Below, in pieces: positions 8,334 through 18,380 of a stretch of DNA of 51,968 nt. Source of the DNA: Verrucomicrobiota bacterium. GTDB taxonomy: Bacteria; Verrucomicrobiota; Verrucomicrobiia; Limisphaerales; DSYF01. The notes below the pieces were generated by a model. The model worked only from the letters and a program-made list of their open reading frames with translations. It ran no database searches and was not told the DNA's origin. The stretch is from positions 1 through 51,968 of the forward strand of contig JALOTZ010000022.1 of assembly GCA_025457615.1 (NCBI GenBank), given 5' to 3'. The position numbers and the translations under genes are program-made. The first letter of the stretch is position 1; each line of letters opens with the position of its first letter.

Positions 8334-10358
8334 GTGAACCGCATCCGACTTCTTCCCGAACAGGTCGCCAACCAGATCGCCGCCGGCGAGGTGGTGGAAC
8401 GTCCCGCCAGCGTGGTGAAGGAGTTGGTGGAAAACGCGCTCGATGCCGGGGCCACCCGGATCACGGTCGAAATCCAGGCGGGCGGCCGTTCGTTGGTGCG
8501 GGTGACGGACGACGGGCAGGGGATGAATCGCGACGACGCCCTCCTGTGCCTGGAGCGCCATGCCACCAGCAAGATCCGCCTGGCCGAGGATCTGGCGTGC
8601 ATTGCCTCGATGGGTTTCCGCGGGGAAGCCCTGCCCAGCATCGCCAGCGTGAGCCGGTTTGCCCTGACCACGCGCGAGCGTGAGTCTGACTCGCCCGAGG
8701 GCACGCACGTGCTGGTGCATGGCGGCAAGATCATCGAGGTCAAAGCGGCCGGCAGCGCCCCGGGCACGAGCGTCGAGGTGCGGCAGATCTTCTACAATCT
8801 GCCCGCCCGTCGGAAATTTCTGCGCAGCGAGGAAACCGAGTCGGCGCATGTGCAGCACTATGTCACGCTGGCCGCCCTGGCTTTCCCCGAAGTCGCCTTC
8901 ACCTACCTCAAGGACGGCCGGACCGTCTGGCAACTGCCGGGTGTGGCGCGGGGGGACGACCCCGGGTCCCGCAGCGCCGCGCTCAAGGAGCGGTTGCGCG
9001 GATTGTGGGGCGGTGAGTTGCGTTTGTTGCCGGTGGAGCACACCGCCCGGGTGCGGCTGGCGGATTCGGATTCAGACGCGGCGGGGGAGCCCGCGGAGGC
9101 CGGATCCCGTTTGAGCGATCTGCGCGTCTGGGGGTTCATCGGTGCGCCGGGCTTGTCGCGGTCCACCCGCGAGGATCAGCACCTGTTTGTGAATCGCCGC
9201 CCCATCGAGCATCGGGGGCTCAACCACGCCTTGCTGGAGGGGTATCACACCGCGCTCATGAAGGGCCGCTATCCGGTGTGCTGTTTGTTCCTCGAACTGG
9301 AGCCGACGCTGGTGGACGTGAACATTCATCCCGCGAAGCGGGAGGTGAGGTTCCATCGCGAGCGGGAAGTCCGGCATGCGGTCACCGCCGCCGTGCGGAA
9401 CGCCCTGCTGGCGTTTCATGCCGCTTCGAGCCGTTCGGTGGAGCAGGCGACAGTGCGCGCGGCTGCACCGCAGGCTGAAGCCACACCGAAGGGGGTGGCG
9501 GTCGAACCGCCGCTGCCCTTGCTCAACCTGCCACCGCGCCAGCCGACAGTTGGGGCGCCGGTGCCACCCGAACCGAAGCCGCTGCCCATGGGTTTTGGAG
9601 GGGGCAAGGGGAAGACCCAATCGCCAACCGCCAATCGTCCATTCGAAACGGCGCCGCGGCGTGACGCTGCTCACGGGGATCGCGACCTTCCGAGCAGCCC
9701 GGTTCCCAGTGCATCCCCCAATCTGCCATCGGCGATCGGCAATCTGGCTTCCTCCGCCCCGGTTCCCTTGCTCTGCGTGCCGTTGCGGTTGGTCGGGGTG
9801 ATTGGACGACTTTACGTGGTGCTGGAGTCGGATCGCGGGCTGGTGTTGCTGGATCAGCATGCGGCGCACGAGCGGATTCTGTACGAGCAGATGCTGGGGC
9901 GGATGGAGGGGGAGGGGCGGGCGCCGTCGCAGAGCCTGTTGCTGCCCGAGACGCTGGAGTTGTCGCCGCGTGACGCAGCGTTCCTACGTCCGTTGCTGCC
10001 GCTGTTGACGCGGCTGGGAGTGAGCCTGTCGGAATTCGGTGAGCGCACCTTCCTGCTCGATGCGCTGCCCCCGTTTGTGAAGGCGCCCGATGCGCGCCAG
10101 TTCGCGCTGGAGTTGGTGGATGAATTGAAATCTGTCGGCGAAGGGGTGAATCCCATGCGTCTGGGTGAAGCCGTCGTGGCCAAGACGGTCTGCCGGCACG
10201 CGGTCAAGGCGCATGATCCGCTGGCCGGGAAGGAGCTGGAAAACCTGATCGACGACCTGCGCCGCTGCGAGATGCCCTACACCTGTCCGCACGGACGGCC
10301 CACGCTCATCGAGATGAACTGGCGCGAGCTGGAGAAGAAGTTCGGCCGGAGCCAGTAG
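8334..10358 (+). CDS. mutL: DNA mismatch repair protein MutL with endonuclease motif
   Basis: MutL couples MutS mismatch recognition to strand removal. The GHKL ATPase core is clear: QVANQIAAGEVVERPASVVKELVENALDAGAT, VTDDGQGM, HATSKI and GFRGEALPSIASV. The C-terminal dimerisation domain carries the metal-dependent nicking motif DQHAAHERILYE (DQHA-x2-E-x4-E, D507). The accompanying VCRHAVKAHDPL and CPHGRP elements are also present. This is the form typical of bacteria that lack MutH and Dam-directed repair. A proline-rich linker (about residues 385-475) joins the domains. It contains CCAATCG-like short repeat sequence near 9620-9650, suggesting repeat insertion into the tolerant linker. The frame opens at GTG 8334. 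It converges with the response-regulator gene over a 9-bp gap. Confidence 0.96.
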   Translation: MNRIRLLPEQVANQIAAGEVVERPASVVKELVENALDAGATRITVEIQAGGRSLVRVTDDGQGMNRDDALLCLERHATSKIRLAEDLACIASMGFRGEALPSIASVSRFALTTRERESDSPEGTHVLVHGGKIIEVKAAGSAPGTSVEVRQIFYNLPARRKFLRSEETESAHVQHYVTLAALAFPEVAFTYLKDGRTVWQLPGVARGDDPGSRSAALKERLRGLWGGELRLLPVEHTARVRLADSDSDAAGEPAEAGSRLSDLRVWGFIGAPGLSRSTREDQHLFVNRRPIEHRGLNHALLEGYHTALMKGRYPVCCLFLELEPTLVDVNIHPAKREVRFHREREVRHAVTAAVRNALLAFHAASSRSVEQATVRAAAPQAEATPKGVAVEPPLPLLNLPPRQPTVGAPVPPEPKPLPMGFGGGKGKTQSPTANRPFETAPRRDAAHGDRDLPSSPVPSASPNLPSAIGNLASSAPVPLLCVPLRLVGVIGRLYVVLESDRGLVLLDQHAAHERILYEQMLGRMEGEGRAPSQSLLLPETLELSPRDAAFLRPLLPLLTRLGVSLSEFGERTFLLDALPPFVKAPDARQFALELVDELKSVGEGVNPMRLGEAVVAKTVCRHAVKAHDPLAGKELENLIDDLRRCEMPYTCPHGRPTLIEMNWRELEKKFGRSQ

Positions 10359-10367
10359 TCCGGAGCA

Positions 10368-11000
10368 TTACTCGCGTTTCAGGAACTTGGCGACGGCTTC
10401 GGTGCGGGTGCGGACCTGGAGTTTCTCGTAGATGCGGCGGATGTAGGTGTGGACGGTTTCGTAGCTGATGGCCAGTTTGTCGGCAATTTCCTTGTAGATC
10501 AGGCCCTGGGCGAGACAGTCGAGCACCTCCTGTTCGCGCGTCGAAAGGGTGTCGAGCGCGGAGGGGGCGGCGGGGGCTGATTTCTGGAACGACTGCACCA
10601 CCAACCGGGCGATGTGCGTGGTCATCGGGGAGCCGCCGCGATGCACTTCCCGGATGGCCTCGAGCAGTTCAGCGCGCGGGGTGCGCTTGAGCAGGTAGCC
10701 CGAGGCGCCCGCGGCCAGCGCGTTGAAGATGTTCTGCGTGTCCTCGTACACCGTCAGCATGATGATGAGCAGCTTGGGCATCTTCTCCTTGAGCTGACGC
10801 ACACAATCCACACCGTTGAGGCCGGGCAGGTTGATGTCCATGAGCACCACTTCCGGCGGGTTCTTGGGGATGTCTTTGAGGGCCTCCTCGGCGCTGCCGA
10901 AATGGCTGATGCATTTGAATCCCTCGGCGCGGTTGAGCACGCGGGCCAGCGTCGCGCGCAGCGGCTCCTGGTCTTCGACAATGGATACGGTGATGGGCAT
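10368..11000 (-). CDS. NarL/FixJ-type response regulator
   Basis: This is a 210-residue receiver plus LuxR-type DNA-binding protein. The receiver has the acidic pair in IVEDQE, the phospho-acceptor D55 in VVLMDINLPGLNG, and the conserved lysine in GYLLKRT. The C-terminal helix-turn-helix reads LSTREQEVLDCLAQGLIYKEIADKLAISYETVHTYIRRIYEKL, a canonical GerE/LuxR four-helix domain. A short alanine/proline linker joins them. It lies 9 bp downstream of the propeller histidine kinase on the same strand, so they form one operon and very probably a cognate pair. Targets cannot be read from the sequence. Confidence 0.94.
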   Translation of the reverse strand: MPITVSIVEDQEPLRATLARVLNRAEGFKCISHFGSAEEALKDIPKNPPEVVLMDINLPGLNGVDCVRQLKEKMPKLLIIMLTVYEDTQNIFNALAAGASGYLLKRTPRAELLEAIREVHRGGSPMTTHIARLVVQSFQKSAPAAPSALDTLSTREQEVLDCLAQGLIYKEIADKLAISYETVHTYIRRIYEKLQVRTRTEAVAKFLKRE

Positions 11001-11009
11001 GGGCGTGAA

Positions 11010-14000
11010 TCAGTCTCGTTTCAAAGGGACGATGAGCCGGACGACCGACCCGCCGCCGGGGGCGGGTTCGAGCAGGAAGCGTCCGCCGATGTCGGCCATG
11101 CGCTTGCGCATGTTGCGCAGGCCGTTTCTGGATTTTGCCGCCGGCGTTTCGATGCCGGCGGGGCCGCGTCCGTTGTCCGCGATTTCGAGGATGAAGCCCG
11201 GATCTTCGAGTTTGAGGGCGACGCGGGCCTCGGTGGCTTGGGCGTGTTTCACCACGTTGTTCACCGCTTCCTTGGCGGCCAGGAAGACGTTGTGGCGCAA
11301 CTCGGGTTGGAGGGTGGCGGCGGGAAGCGGGGAGGGGACGTCCAGGCGGTAGCGCAGTCCGGCCAGGGCGAGGTATTCCTGGGCGTATTTGCACACGTAG
11401 CTCACCAGGCCTTCGAGGGTGTCATTGGAGGGGTTGGCGGCCCAGACGATTTCATCGAGCGCCCGGGTGGTTTCGCGGGCGGTATGGCAGATCTGCCTGG
11501 CGTGGTCCTCGACTTCCTCGGGTGCGTCCTTGTCTGTCTCGGCCAGTTCACCCAGCAGGGAAATCTGCGTGAGGTTGGCGCCCAGTTGATCGTGCAGATC
11601 GCGGGCGATCCGGGCACGCTCCCTTTCCAGCGCCTCCTGTTGCCGGAGCAAGGCGAGCTGGCGCTGGAGGCGCTGGGTGGAGATGAAGTAAACCGAGCCG
11701 GCAATAAGCGCGACCAGCGTGGCGGCGATGGCCGCCGTGAACCACCACGTCCGCCAGAAAGGCGGGAGCACGGTGACCGCGAGCGTGGCGCCGGTTTCAT
11801 TCCACACCCCATCCTCGTTGGCCGCGGTGACGCGGAACGTATAGTCGCCGGGCGGCAGTTTGCTGTAGCGAGCGACGCGGCTGTTGCCGGCATCAATCCA
11901 GTCGGCTTCATGGCCTTCCAAGCGGAACCGGAACTGGCGCGCGGAGGCGTCGGCGGCGAGGTTGAGGCTGGTGTAATGGATCTCCAGCAACTCCTTTCCG
12001 GCAGGAAGGGTCACGGCTTGCAGGCCGCGCGAGTCGAGAGCATTCGTGTGCTGTTCATGGCGTTCGATGAGCACCGATTGCAAGGCCACGGGCGGCGGCA
12101 CTGGATTGGGCTGCAGCGCGGGGGGTTCCACGCTGACCAGACCCTTGATGGTGGGGAACCAGAGCCGTCCGTCCAGGGTGACACACGCGGCAGGTTGGGA
12201 TCCGAAGGTGCATTCGCGGGTGGGCAGTCCCTCAGCTTTGCCGTAGGCGCGGAACTTCAGGAGCCGGTTCCGGCCCTGTGCATAATCGTTGAGTGCCGAC
12301 TTGGCCACGCGCAGCAGTCCGGCGTTGGATCCCAGCCAAAGGAACCCTTCCGCATCCTCCAACAGGTATCCGATGCTGTGGCTGGGCAACCCGTCGCGTT
12401 TGGTGTATGTGAACCAGGTGCCCGCCTGCCATCGGCACAACCCGCCATCCGCCGTCGCGATCCAAAGCACGCCGTCCGCGTCCAGGTGCAGGGCATTGAT
12501 CTCGTCGCTGGACAACTGGCCTGGAGACTTGCGATAGGCGGTGAACCGTCCGTCTTTCATCCGGTTCAACCCGCCCCCCGCCGTGCCGATCCACAGGTTG
12601 CCCTCGGCGTCATCGACCAGGGCGCGCACGGCATTGTGCGTCAACCCGTCCTTGGTGCTGAACAGGCTCAGGCCATCGGAATCGATCCTTGCCAGCCCTT
12701 CCTGCAGGCCCAGCCAGATTGCTCCTTGACGATCCTGGTGGATCGCCACCACGGCGGCCTGAAACAGTCCGGCGGCTACGATGGGTTGGAGAACGTCTTC
12801 ATCGAGGCTGAACAATCCGCGTCCCCAAGTGCCGACCCAGACGCGGTCCTGCCGGTCCACGGTCACCGACTTCACCGAAGGAGGCACAGATTCCTGCGTG
12901 GTGCGGTAGCGCTGCAGGGCTCCGCCCGTCCAGTGGGCCAGTTCGCCGCCGTTACAGCCGATCCACAAGCCGCCACGGGCATCCGGCGAGACGGACTGAA
13001 CCACCCAGTTCTCGGTGCCGGGGAGGGTGCGGAAGCGACTGCGTTTGACCCGGTTGAGTCCGCCGCCATCGGTCCCCACCCAGAGGTCTCCTTCGCGGTC
13101 GAAGCAAAGTGACAGAATGGCTTGAGCCGACAGGCCGGGAATGTGTCTGGGTTGGTCGTCCTCGTCATACCAGTAAACGCCGGATCCCAAGGTCCCCACG
13201 ATCAGGTGGCCTGAGCCATCCTCGCAGGCGGCCATGATCGGCGCCTCGCCCCAGGAGTATTCACCGAGATCCTTGACCACGGCAGTGCCTTCACAGCGTT
13301 GAATCCGGCCATTGGCCAGCCGCCAATATCCGCCCTTCTGACTGGCCAGCAGGTAGTCCAGGCCCGACACCGGCACGGTTTCTCGCAAGGGAAGACGGGA
13401 GAGGCTGTTGGTGTCGATCGGATCCAGCCCGAGCTGGGCGGCGGGCATCCCCGCCCACACCAGGCCGGACCGTTCAGCGATCACGGACCGCGCCGGGCTC
13501 AACGTGTCCACCCCCGCGCGCCAGACATCCATGCGACCGTTGAGGTATCGACAGAGCTGGCCGTCAGCCGTGTAAAGCCAGACAGCTCCCTGCGCGTCCT
13601 CGGTGGCGGAAACCAGGCGGCCGCTGCGGGATCCTCGTCCGATGTCCAGGGCGACGGCCTGCCCGTCGCGGATCAGGATCACGCCGGCCGTTTCGGTTCC
13701 CACCCACAGATTCGCGCGCCTGTCTTCAAACAGGTAAACAATCCGGCTGCTGGCCAATCCACGCGTGTTGCTCTCGTCAAATACGGTGAAGCGGATGCCG
13801 TCGAAACGAACCAGGCCGTTCAGGGTGCCCATCCAAAGGTAACCGTCGCGCGTCTGTGTGAGGGCGATGACCGAGTTTTGCGGCAGTCCGTCCTCACTGG
13901 TCCAGGTGTCCACCCGAAATGGGCTGCCCAAGGACGGCACGGGATTGGCGACCGAGGACAGGGCGCCCATCAACAAACCGGAGGCGAGGGCTCCAGTGGC

Positions 14001-14024
14001 TAAAGCCCGCTGAGTGATTGACAT
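11010..14024 (-). CDS. Two-component-regulator-propeller sensor histidine kinase
   Basis: This 1004-residue inner-membrane kinase starts with a signal peptide (TGALASGLLMGALSSVANP). Next comes a periplasmic sensor made of repeated Reg_prop blades (FRVDTWTSEDGLPQNSVIALTQTRDGYLWMGT and many later WxGT/LWxG repeats), which suggests two seven-bladed propellers. A Y_Y_Y immunoglobulin-like domain follows (FRLEGHEADWIDAG... YTFRVTAANEDGVWNETG). One transmembrane helix (WFTAAIAATLVALIAGSVYFI, near residue 760) leads to a HisKA_3 domain with H811 in ARIARDLHDQLGANLTQISLLGEL, and then a HATPase domain. Such sensors usually detect extracellular glycans or their fragments in Bacteroidota. No polysaccharide-degradation genes are adjacent here, so the ligand is open. 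The cognate regulator is encoded immediately downstream. Confidence 0.93.
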   Translation of the reverse strand: MSITQRALATGALASGLLMGALSSVANPVPSLGSPFRVDTWTSEDGLPQNSVIALTQTRDGYLWMGTLNGLVRFDGIRFTVFDESNTRGLASSRIVYLFEDRRANLWVGTETAGVILIRDGQAVALDIGRGSRSGRLVSATEDAQGAVWLYTADGQLCRYLNGRMDVWRAGVDTLSPARSVIAERSGLVWAGMPAAQLGLDPIDTNSLSRLPLRETVPVSGLDYLLASQKGGYWRLANGRIQRCEGTAVVKDLGEYSWGEAPIMAACEDGSGHLIVGTLGSGVYWYDEDDQPRHIPGLSAQAILSLCFDREGDLWVGTDGGGLNRVKRSRFRTLPGTENWVVQSVSPDARGGLWIGCNGGELAHWTGGALQRYRTTQESVPPSVKSVTVDRQDRVWVGTWGRGLFSLDEDVLQPIVAAGLFQAAVVAIHQDRQGAIWLGLQEGLARIDSDGLSLFSTKDGLTHNAVRALVDDAEGNLWIGTAGGGLNRMKDGRFTAYRKSPGQLSSDEINALHLDADGVLWIATADGGLCRWQAGTWFTYTKRDGLPSHSIGYLLEDAEGFLWLGSNAGLLRVAKSALNDYAQGRNRLLKFRAYGKAEGLPTRECTFGSQPAACVTLDGRLWFPTIKGLVSVEPPALQPNPVPPPVALQSVLIERHEQHTNALDSRGLQAVTLPAGKELLEIHYTSLNLAADASARQFRFRLEGHEADWIDAGNSRVARYSKLPPGDYTFRVTAANEDGVWNETGATLAVTVLPPFWRTWWFTAAIAATLVALIAGSVYFISTQRLQRQLALLRQQEALERERARIARDLHDQLGANLTQISLLGELAETDKDAPEEVEDHARQICHTARETTRALDEIVWAANPSNDTLEGLVSYVCKYAQEYLALAGLRYRLDVPSPLPAATLQPELRHNVFLAAKEAVNNVVKHAQATEARVALKLEDPGFILEIADNGRGPAGIETPAAKSRNGLRNMRKRMADIGGRFLLEPAPGGGSVVRLIVPLKRD

Positions 14025-14097
14025 ATGCTGGGTTCAGGCGGCCCGGCGCATTCATACCGCCTGTCTTGCGGACAGCTTGCCGTTCGTCGCAATCCCG

Positions 14098-14123
14098 CGC
14101 AAGCGCGCAGCCATGCGCTTGCG
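14098..14123. repeat. Perfect 9-bp inverted repeat
   Basis: CGCAAGCGC and GCGCTTGCG pair perfectly around an 8-nt loop. The element lies 74 bp from the propeller-kinase start codon and could be a REP-like element or a regulator site; the sequence does not decide. Confidence 0.4.
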
Positions 14124-14413
14124 GCAGCGCCCCCTTAGCCGCAACGGCTCGAAGGGCGGGCGGGCGAACCGAACGCCGCCCTCAGCCATTCGGGCGCCCT
14201 TCCGCCCTCGGAGCCGGAGATCAACGCAGACTCACCTGCCTGCGTGCCCCGCACAGGCAGGCGTCCACGGCGACGGGGTGCAAGGTGGCCTCGATGCGGC
14301 TGCGACCTGACGACTCCCTCCGGTCCGTAATTCTCCGCCAGCCCAAATCGTGGACATTGCTTCGCCGCCACAAAACCCTGCTTGGCAACAGGTTTCGCGG
14401 CTGTGTCCTGGTG

Positions 14414-14443
14414 GATGCCCCAGGAGCTGACACCCTGGGCATC
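14414..14443 (+). promoter_or_regulatory. Hairpin in the leader of the secreted-protein gene
   Basis: GATGCCC(C)AGG pairs with CCTGGGCATC around a 9-nt loop, with one bulged base. It ends 20 bp before the strong AGGAGGA ribosome-binding site at 14464-14470. An alternative pairing, ACCCT with AGGGT, overlaps its 3' arm. It may influence translation or mRNA stability; it matches no riboswitch family I know. Confidence 0.3.
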
Positions 14444-14482
14444 AAGGGTGCTTTGCCAGATTTAGGAGGACAAAAGCAGTTT

Positions 14483-15202
14483 ATGAAGTTCAACGAGACA
14501 CGCAGGAGTTTGAAGAAGATTGGCGTTGCAAGCCTCGTCCTGGGGCTTGGTTTCTTACCCGCTCTGGCCACGTCAACGCTCATCACGGAAACCATCGATT
14601 TCAGCAACAACTCGAGCAACCCGACCACCGTGAGTCCGGAGTTGGCCGTCGGAACCAATGTCATCCGGGGCTACGTGGACGGGCACACCTTTGGTACCGA
14701 CCAGGACTATTTCCGCGTGACGCTTCCCAGCGGGGCCCGGGTGGCTGGCATCCAACTCAAGGTGAACAACTACAGTTCGACGGTGCCGAGCAGTGGGCTT
14801 TTTGAAGTTCTGCCCACTGCCGCCGGCAACTCGGGCAGCGTCACAGTCTCAGGCAACCTCATCGAAGACCTGGCCTATGTCATTGGCGCCCCCACCAACA
14901 TCGTTCTGCATGCGGTGGCGCCGTTCGTCGTCGAGATGGGGGCCACGACCTCCTACAGTTATGAAGTGCAACTGCTCGTGGCTCCCATCGAGGCGGTGGC
15001 CGGGACAGCCATCCACACCGCGGTCGAAATCACTTTCCCCTCGGAAGCAGGTCACCACTACCAGCTCCAGTGTGTCAGCGACCTGGGTTCGGACGCCTGG
15101 GAAAACGTGGGCGACCTCATTCAGGGCCAGGGTGGCACCATGTCCGCCTTCGATACCACCCGCCAGGCCGGACAGCGTTTCTATCGCGTCATCAAGCCCT
15201 AG
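14483..15202 (+). CDS. Secreted protein with Verrucomicrobia-type C-terminal domain
   Basis: Translation from ATG 14483 is chosen because a strong AGGAGGA lies 12 nt upstream and a signal peptide begins there: basic MKFNETRRSLKK, then hydrophobic IGVASLVLGLGFLPALA, with cleavage after ALA. The 239-residue product continues as a small beta-rich protein. Residues 30-140 (TITETIDFSNN-like opening, QDYFRVTLPSGARVAGIQL) resemble pre-peptidase/beta-sandwich modules. The last 60 residues (VEITFPSEAGHHYQLQCVSD... RFYRVI) match the short C-terminal domain repeatedly seen on exported proteins of this phylum. It converges with argG over 12 bp. A structural or surface role is likely; no enzyme motif is visible. 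Confidence 0.75.
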   Translation: MKFNETRRSLKKIGVASLVLGLGFLPALATSTLITETIDFSNNSSNPTTVSPELAVGTNVIRGYVDGHTFGTDQDYFRVTLPSGARVAGIQLKVNNYSSTVPSSGLFEVLPTAAGNSGSVTVSGNLIEDLAYVIGAPTNIVLHAVAPFVVEMGATTSYSYEVQLLVAPIEAVAGTAIHTAVEITFPSEAGHHYQLQCVSDLGSDAWENVGDLIQGQGGTMSAFDTTRQAGQRFYRVIKP

Positions 15203-15214
15203 GCGGCGGTCCGG

Positions 15215-16447
<1,233 letters not shown>

Positions 16448-16534
16448 AATGTCAATGTGGCGCACATCATCGCCGACCGTGGCGGCATTTGAAGCGAAAA
16501 ATGAACCGGTGGGATCAGGTGTTGCCAGCGGGGT

Positions 16535-16563
16535 TTGCGCCAGGCCGCGGACATTGCTAGCGT
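16535..16563 (+). promoter_or_regulatory. Candidate sigma70-type promoter, nearly leaderless
   Basis: TTGCGC (16535-16540), a 17-bp spacer and TAGCGT (16558-16563) form a -35/-10 pair. The -10 box ends 8 nt before the ATG at 16572, so the transcript would start within a few bases of the start codon. A GGAGG-like stretch (16565-16569) lies in between, so transcription from further upstream is an alternative. Confidence 0.35.
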
Positions 16564-16571
16564 TGGAGGCA

Positions 16572-18101
16572 ATGCCGGACATCGTGCTCACCACGCTCAA
16601 CGCACGCTACATTCACGCGGCGTTCGGTTTGCGCTACCTGCTGGCCAATCTCGGTCCGCTGCAATCGCGGGCACACCTGGTCGAGTTCGACATCCAACAA
16701 CGACCGGTGGACATCGCTGAGTCCATTCTGGCCCATACCCCGCGCATCGTTGGCCTGGGCGTTTACATCTGGAACATCGGCCCGGCCACCGAATTGGTGT
16801 CGGTTCTCAAACGGATCCGGCCGGATCTGATCCTCGTGCTGGGGGGACCAGAAGTGAGCCATGAATGGGAGGGCCAGCCGATTGTGGCGCAGGCGGACTT
16901 CCTGGTGGCCGGCGAGGCGGACGTCGAGTTCCGGCATCTGTGCGCCGAACTGCTTCAAGGCCGGCGACCGGCACGGAAGGTGATCCAAGCCGAGCCGCCA
17001 TCGTTTGGCCAGATCAACCTGCCATACGCGCTCTACTCGGACACCGACATCTCGAATCGGATCCTGTATGTGGAAGCCTCGCGCGGCTGTCCGTTTCACT
17101 GTGAGTTCTGCCTGTCGTCGCTGGACGTGCCGGTGCGTCAGGCGCCCGTGGAATCGTTTCTGTCAGCGATGGGATCGCTGATCGACCGTGGGGCCCGCCA
17201 CCTGAAGTTCGTGGACCGCACGTTCAACCTGAACCTGAACGTCAGCCGGCGCCTCCTCGAGTTCTGCCTCGAACGCTGCCAGCCGGGGATGCTGTTCCAC
17301 TTCGAGCTGATTCCGGACCGCCTGCCCGACGGCCTGCGCGAGGTCATCAAGAAGTTCCCACCCGGCGTGCTGCAATTCGAGGTGGGCATTCAGACCTTTA
17401 ACGAGGAGGTGGCGGCGCGCATCAGCCGGCGCCAGGACAACGCGGCGGCGGAGAACAACCTGCGCTGGCTGCGCGAGGAAACCGGGGTCCACGTCCATGC
17501 CGATCTGATCGCCGGACTGCCGGGGGAAACCCTCGAAAGCTTCGCGAGCGGGTTTGACCGCCTCAGCGCGCTTCGGCCCCAGGAAATCCAGGTCGGAATC
17601 CTGAAACGGTTGCGCGGCACGCCCATCAGCCGGCACGACCAGGAATGGCAGGTGGTTTACAACCCCGTCGCCCCCTATGAAATCCTTCAGAACCGGCTCC
17701 TGGACTTTGCCACCGTGCAGCGACTGAAACGCTTTGCCCGGGTGTGGGATTTGACTGCCAACAGCGGCAACTTCATCGAGACCACCCAACTGTTGCTGCA
17801 AACGGATTCATCCGCGTTTCGAGCCTTCCTGAACTGGAGCGACTGGCTGCACATCCAAACCCGAAGGACGGATGCGATTGCTCTGACGCGGCTGGTCGAG
17901 CTGTTGCGGAAGTACCTGACCGCGGTGGCCGGGCTGGATCCCGGAACGGTGGCCGCCGCACTCCTGCGGGATTACCAGAGCACAGGGCGCAGCGACGTGC
18001 CCAAGTCGATTCGCCCCCATGTTGCGGCAGGCGATATCCCCACCGCGCGGACGAGGACCCGGTCCCGGCTGCGCCAAGCGCGGCATTTCCTGACGAGTTA
18101 G
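16572..18101 (+). CDS. B12-binding radical SAM protein
   Basis: The ATG at 16572 is chosen because it begins the conserved domain ([23 protein letters not shown]); the open frame upstream has no family features. Residues 1-140 form a cobalamin-binding Rossmann-like domain ([39 protein letters not shown]). The radical SAM core follows with the cluster motif C173-x3-C177-x2-C180 in [18 protein letters not shown]. Later come [18 protein letters not shown] and the [17 protein letters not shown]-barrel motifs. The C-terminal region resembles DUF4080. The 509-residue protein belongs to the methylthiotransferase/oxidoreductase-like B12 radical SAM group whose substrates are mostly unknown. A small membrane protein follows after 77 bp. 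Confidence 0.88.
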   Translation: MPDIVLTTLNARYIHAAFGLRYLLANLGPLQSRAHLVEFDIQQRPVDIAESILAHTPRIVGLGVYIWNIGPATELVSVLKRIRPDLILVLGGPEVSHEWEGQPIVAQADFLVAGEADVEFRHLCAELLQGRRPARKVIQAEPPSFGQINLPYALYSDTDISNRILYVEASRGCPFHCEFCLSSLDVPVRQAPVESFLSAMGSLIDRGARHLKFVDRTFNLNLNVSRRLLEFCLERCQPGMLFHFELIPDRLPDGLREVIKKFPPGVLQFEVGIQTFNEEVAARISRRQDNAAAENNLRWLREETGVHVHADLIAGLPGETLESFASGFDRLSALRPQEIQVGILKRLRGTPISRHDQEWQVVYNPVAPYEILQNRLLDFATVQRLKRFARVWDLTANSGNFIETTQLLLQTDSSAFRAFLNWSDWLHIQTRRTDAIALTRLVELLRKYLTAVAGLDPGTVAAALLRDYQSTGRSDVPKSIRPHVAAGDIPTARTRTRSRLRQARHFLTS

Positions 18102-18142
18102 GCCCCGCCCGCCGTCGCCGTGCGCAGGTGCAAAACAGCGCC

Positions 18143-18170
18143 TTGCATACCTGCGGGGTGACACTACCCT
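18143..18170 (+). promoter_or_regulatory. Candidate promoter for the 51-residue membrane protein
   Basis: TTGCAT (18143-18148), a 16-bp spacer and TACCCT (18165-18170) match a sigma70-type layout. The -10 ends 8 nt before the ATG at 18179, and no Shine-Dalgarno is present, so a leaderless transcript is likely if the promoter is real. Confidence 0.35.
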
Positions 18171-18178
18171 GGGCGCCC

Positions 18179-18334
18179 ATGAAATTCGCGATGGCGATGA
18201 TTGTTCACCTGCTGATGGGCTTCTTCTTGATGTGGGGCATCCTTCAGGCGGTGCACGGAAGTTACTGGCTCCTGAGTGCCGGGGTGCTGTCCTATCTCGT
18301 CATGTTCTTCCGCGTCGGGTGCGCCGCGCACTAG
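18179..18334 (+). CDS. Small membrane protein, 51 residues
   Basis: The ATG at 18179 gives a short protein with two hydrophobic helices: roughly FAMAMIVHLLMGFFLMWGIL and SYWLLSAGVLSYLVMFFRVG, separated by QAVHG. Lysine 2 near the N-terminus and the arginine at the end of helix 2 would flank the membrane segments. It ends with two alanines and a histidine. There is no ribosome-binding site, but a promoter-like pair sits directly upstream. I do not recognise a family. The length, composition and placement between two real genes favour a true small membrane protein over chance. It may act with its neighbours or simply fill the gap before dtd. Confidence 0.5.
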   Translation: MKFAMAMIVHLLMGFFLMWGILQAVHGSYWLLSAGVLSYLVMFFRVGCAAH

Positions 18335-18380
18335 ACCGGCCTTTCCCTCCTCCGCCTGGATCGATTCCCCTTGCCGACCC

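Larger units (their letters stand above)
14025..14482. other. Divergent intergenic region with several palindromes
   Basis: This 458-bp region lies between the leftward propeller kinase and a rightward secreted-protein gene. It is rich in short inverted repeats: 14098-14123, an imperfect CCTGCCTG/CAGGCAGG pair near 14234-14260, and 14414-14443. It also has the 16-mer shared with 3975-3990 at 14263-14278. I find no protein-like frame; an open frame running through it lacks any recognisable residues before the signal peptide at 14483. Confidence 0.5.

Noticed and set aside
10614..13112. Rightward open frame of about 830 codons opposite the propeller kinase and its regulator
   Set aside because: The kinase and regulator have clear domains; the opposite frame is a composition artefact.
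16448..16600. N-terminal extension of argG by 51 codons
   Set aside because: The ATP-binding loop of ArgG normally begins right at the N-terminus, as it does from ATG 16447; the extension also covers the upstream region of the divergent gene.
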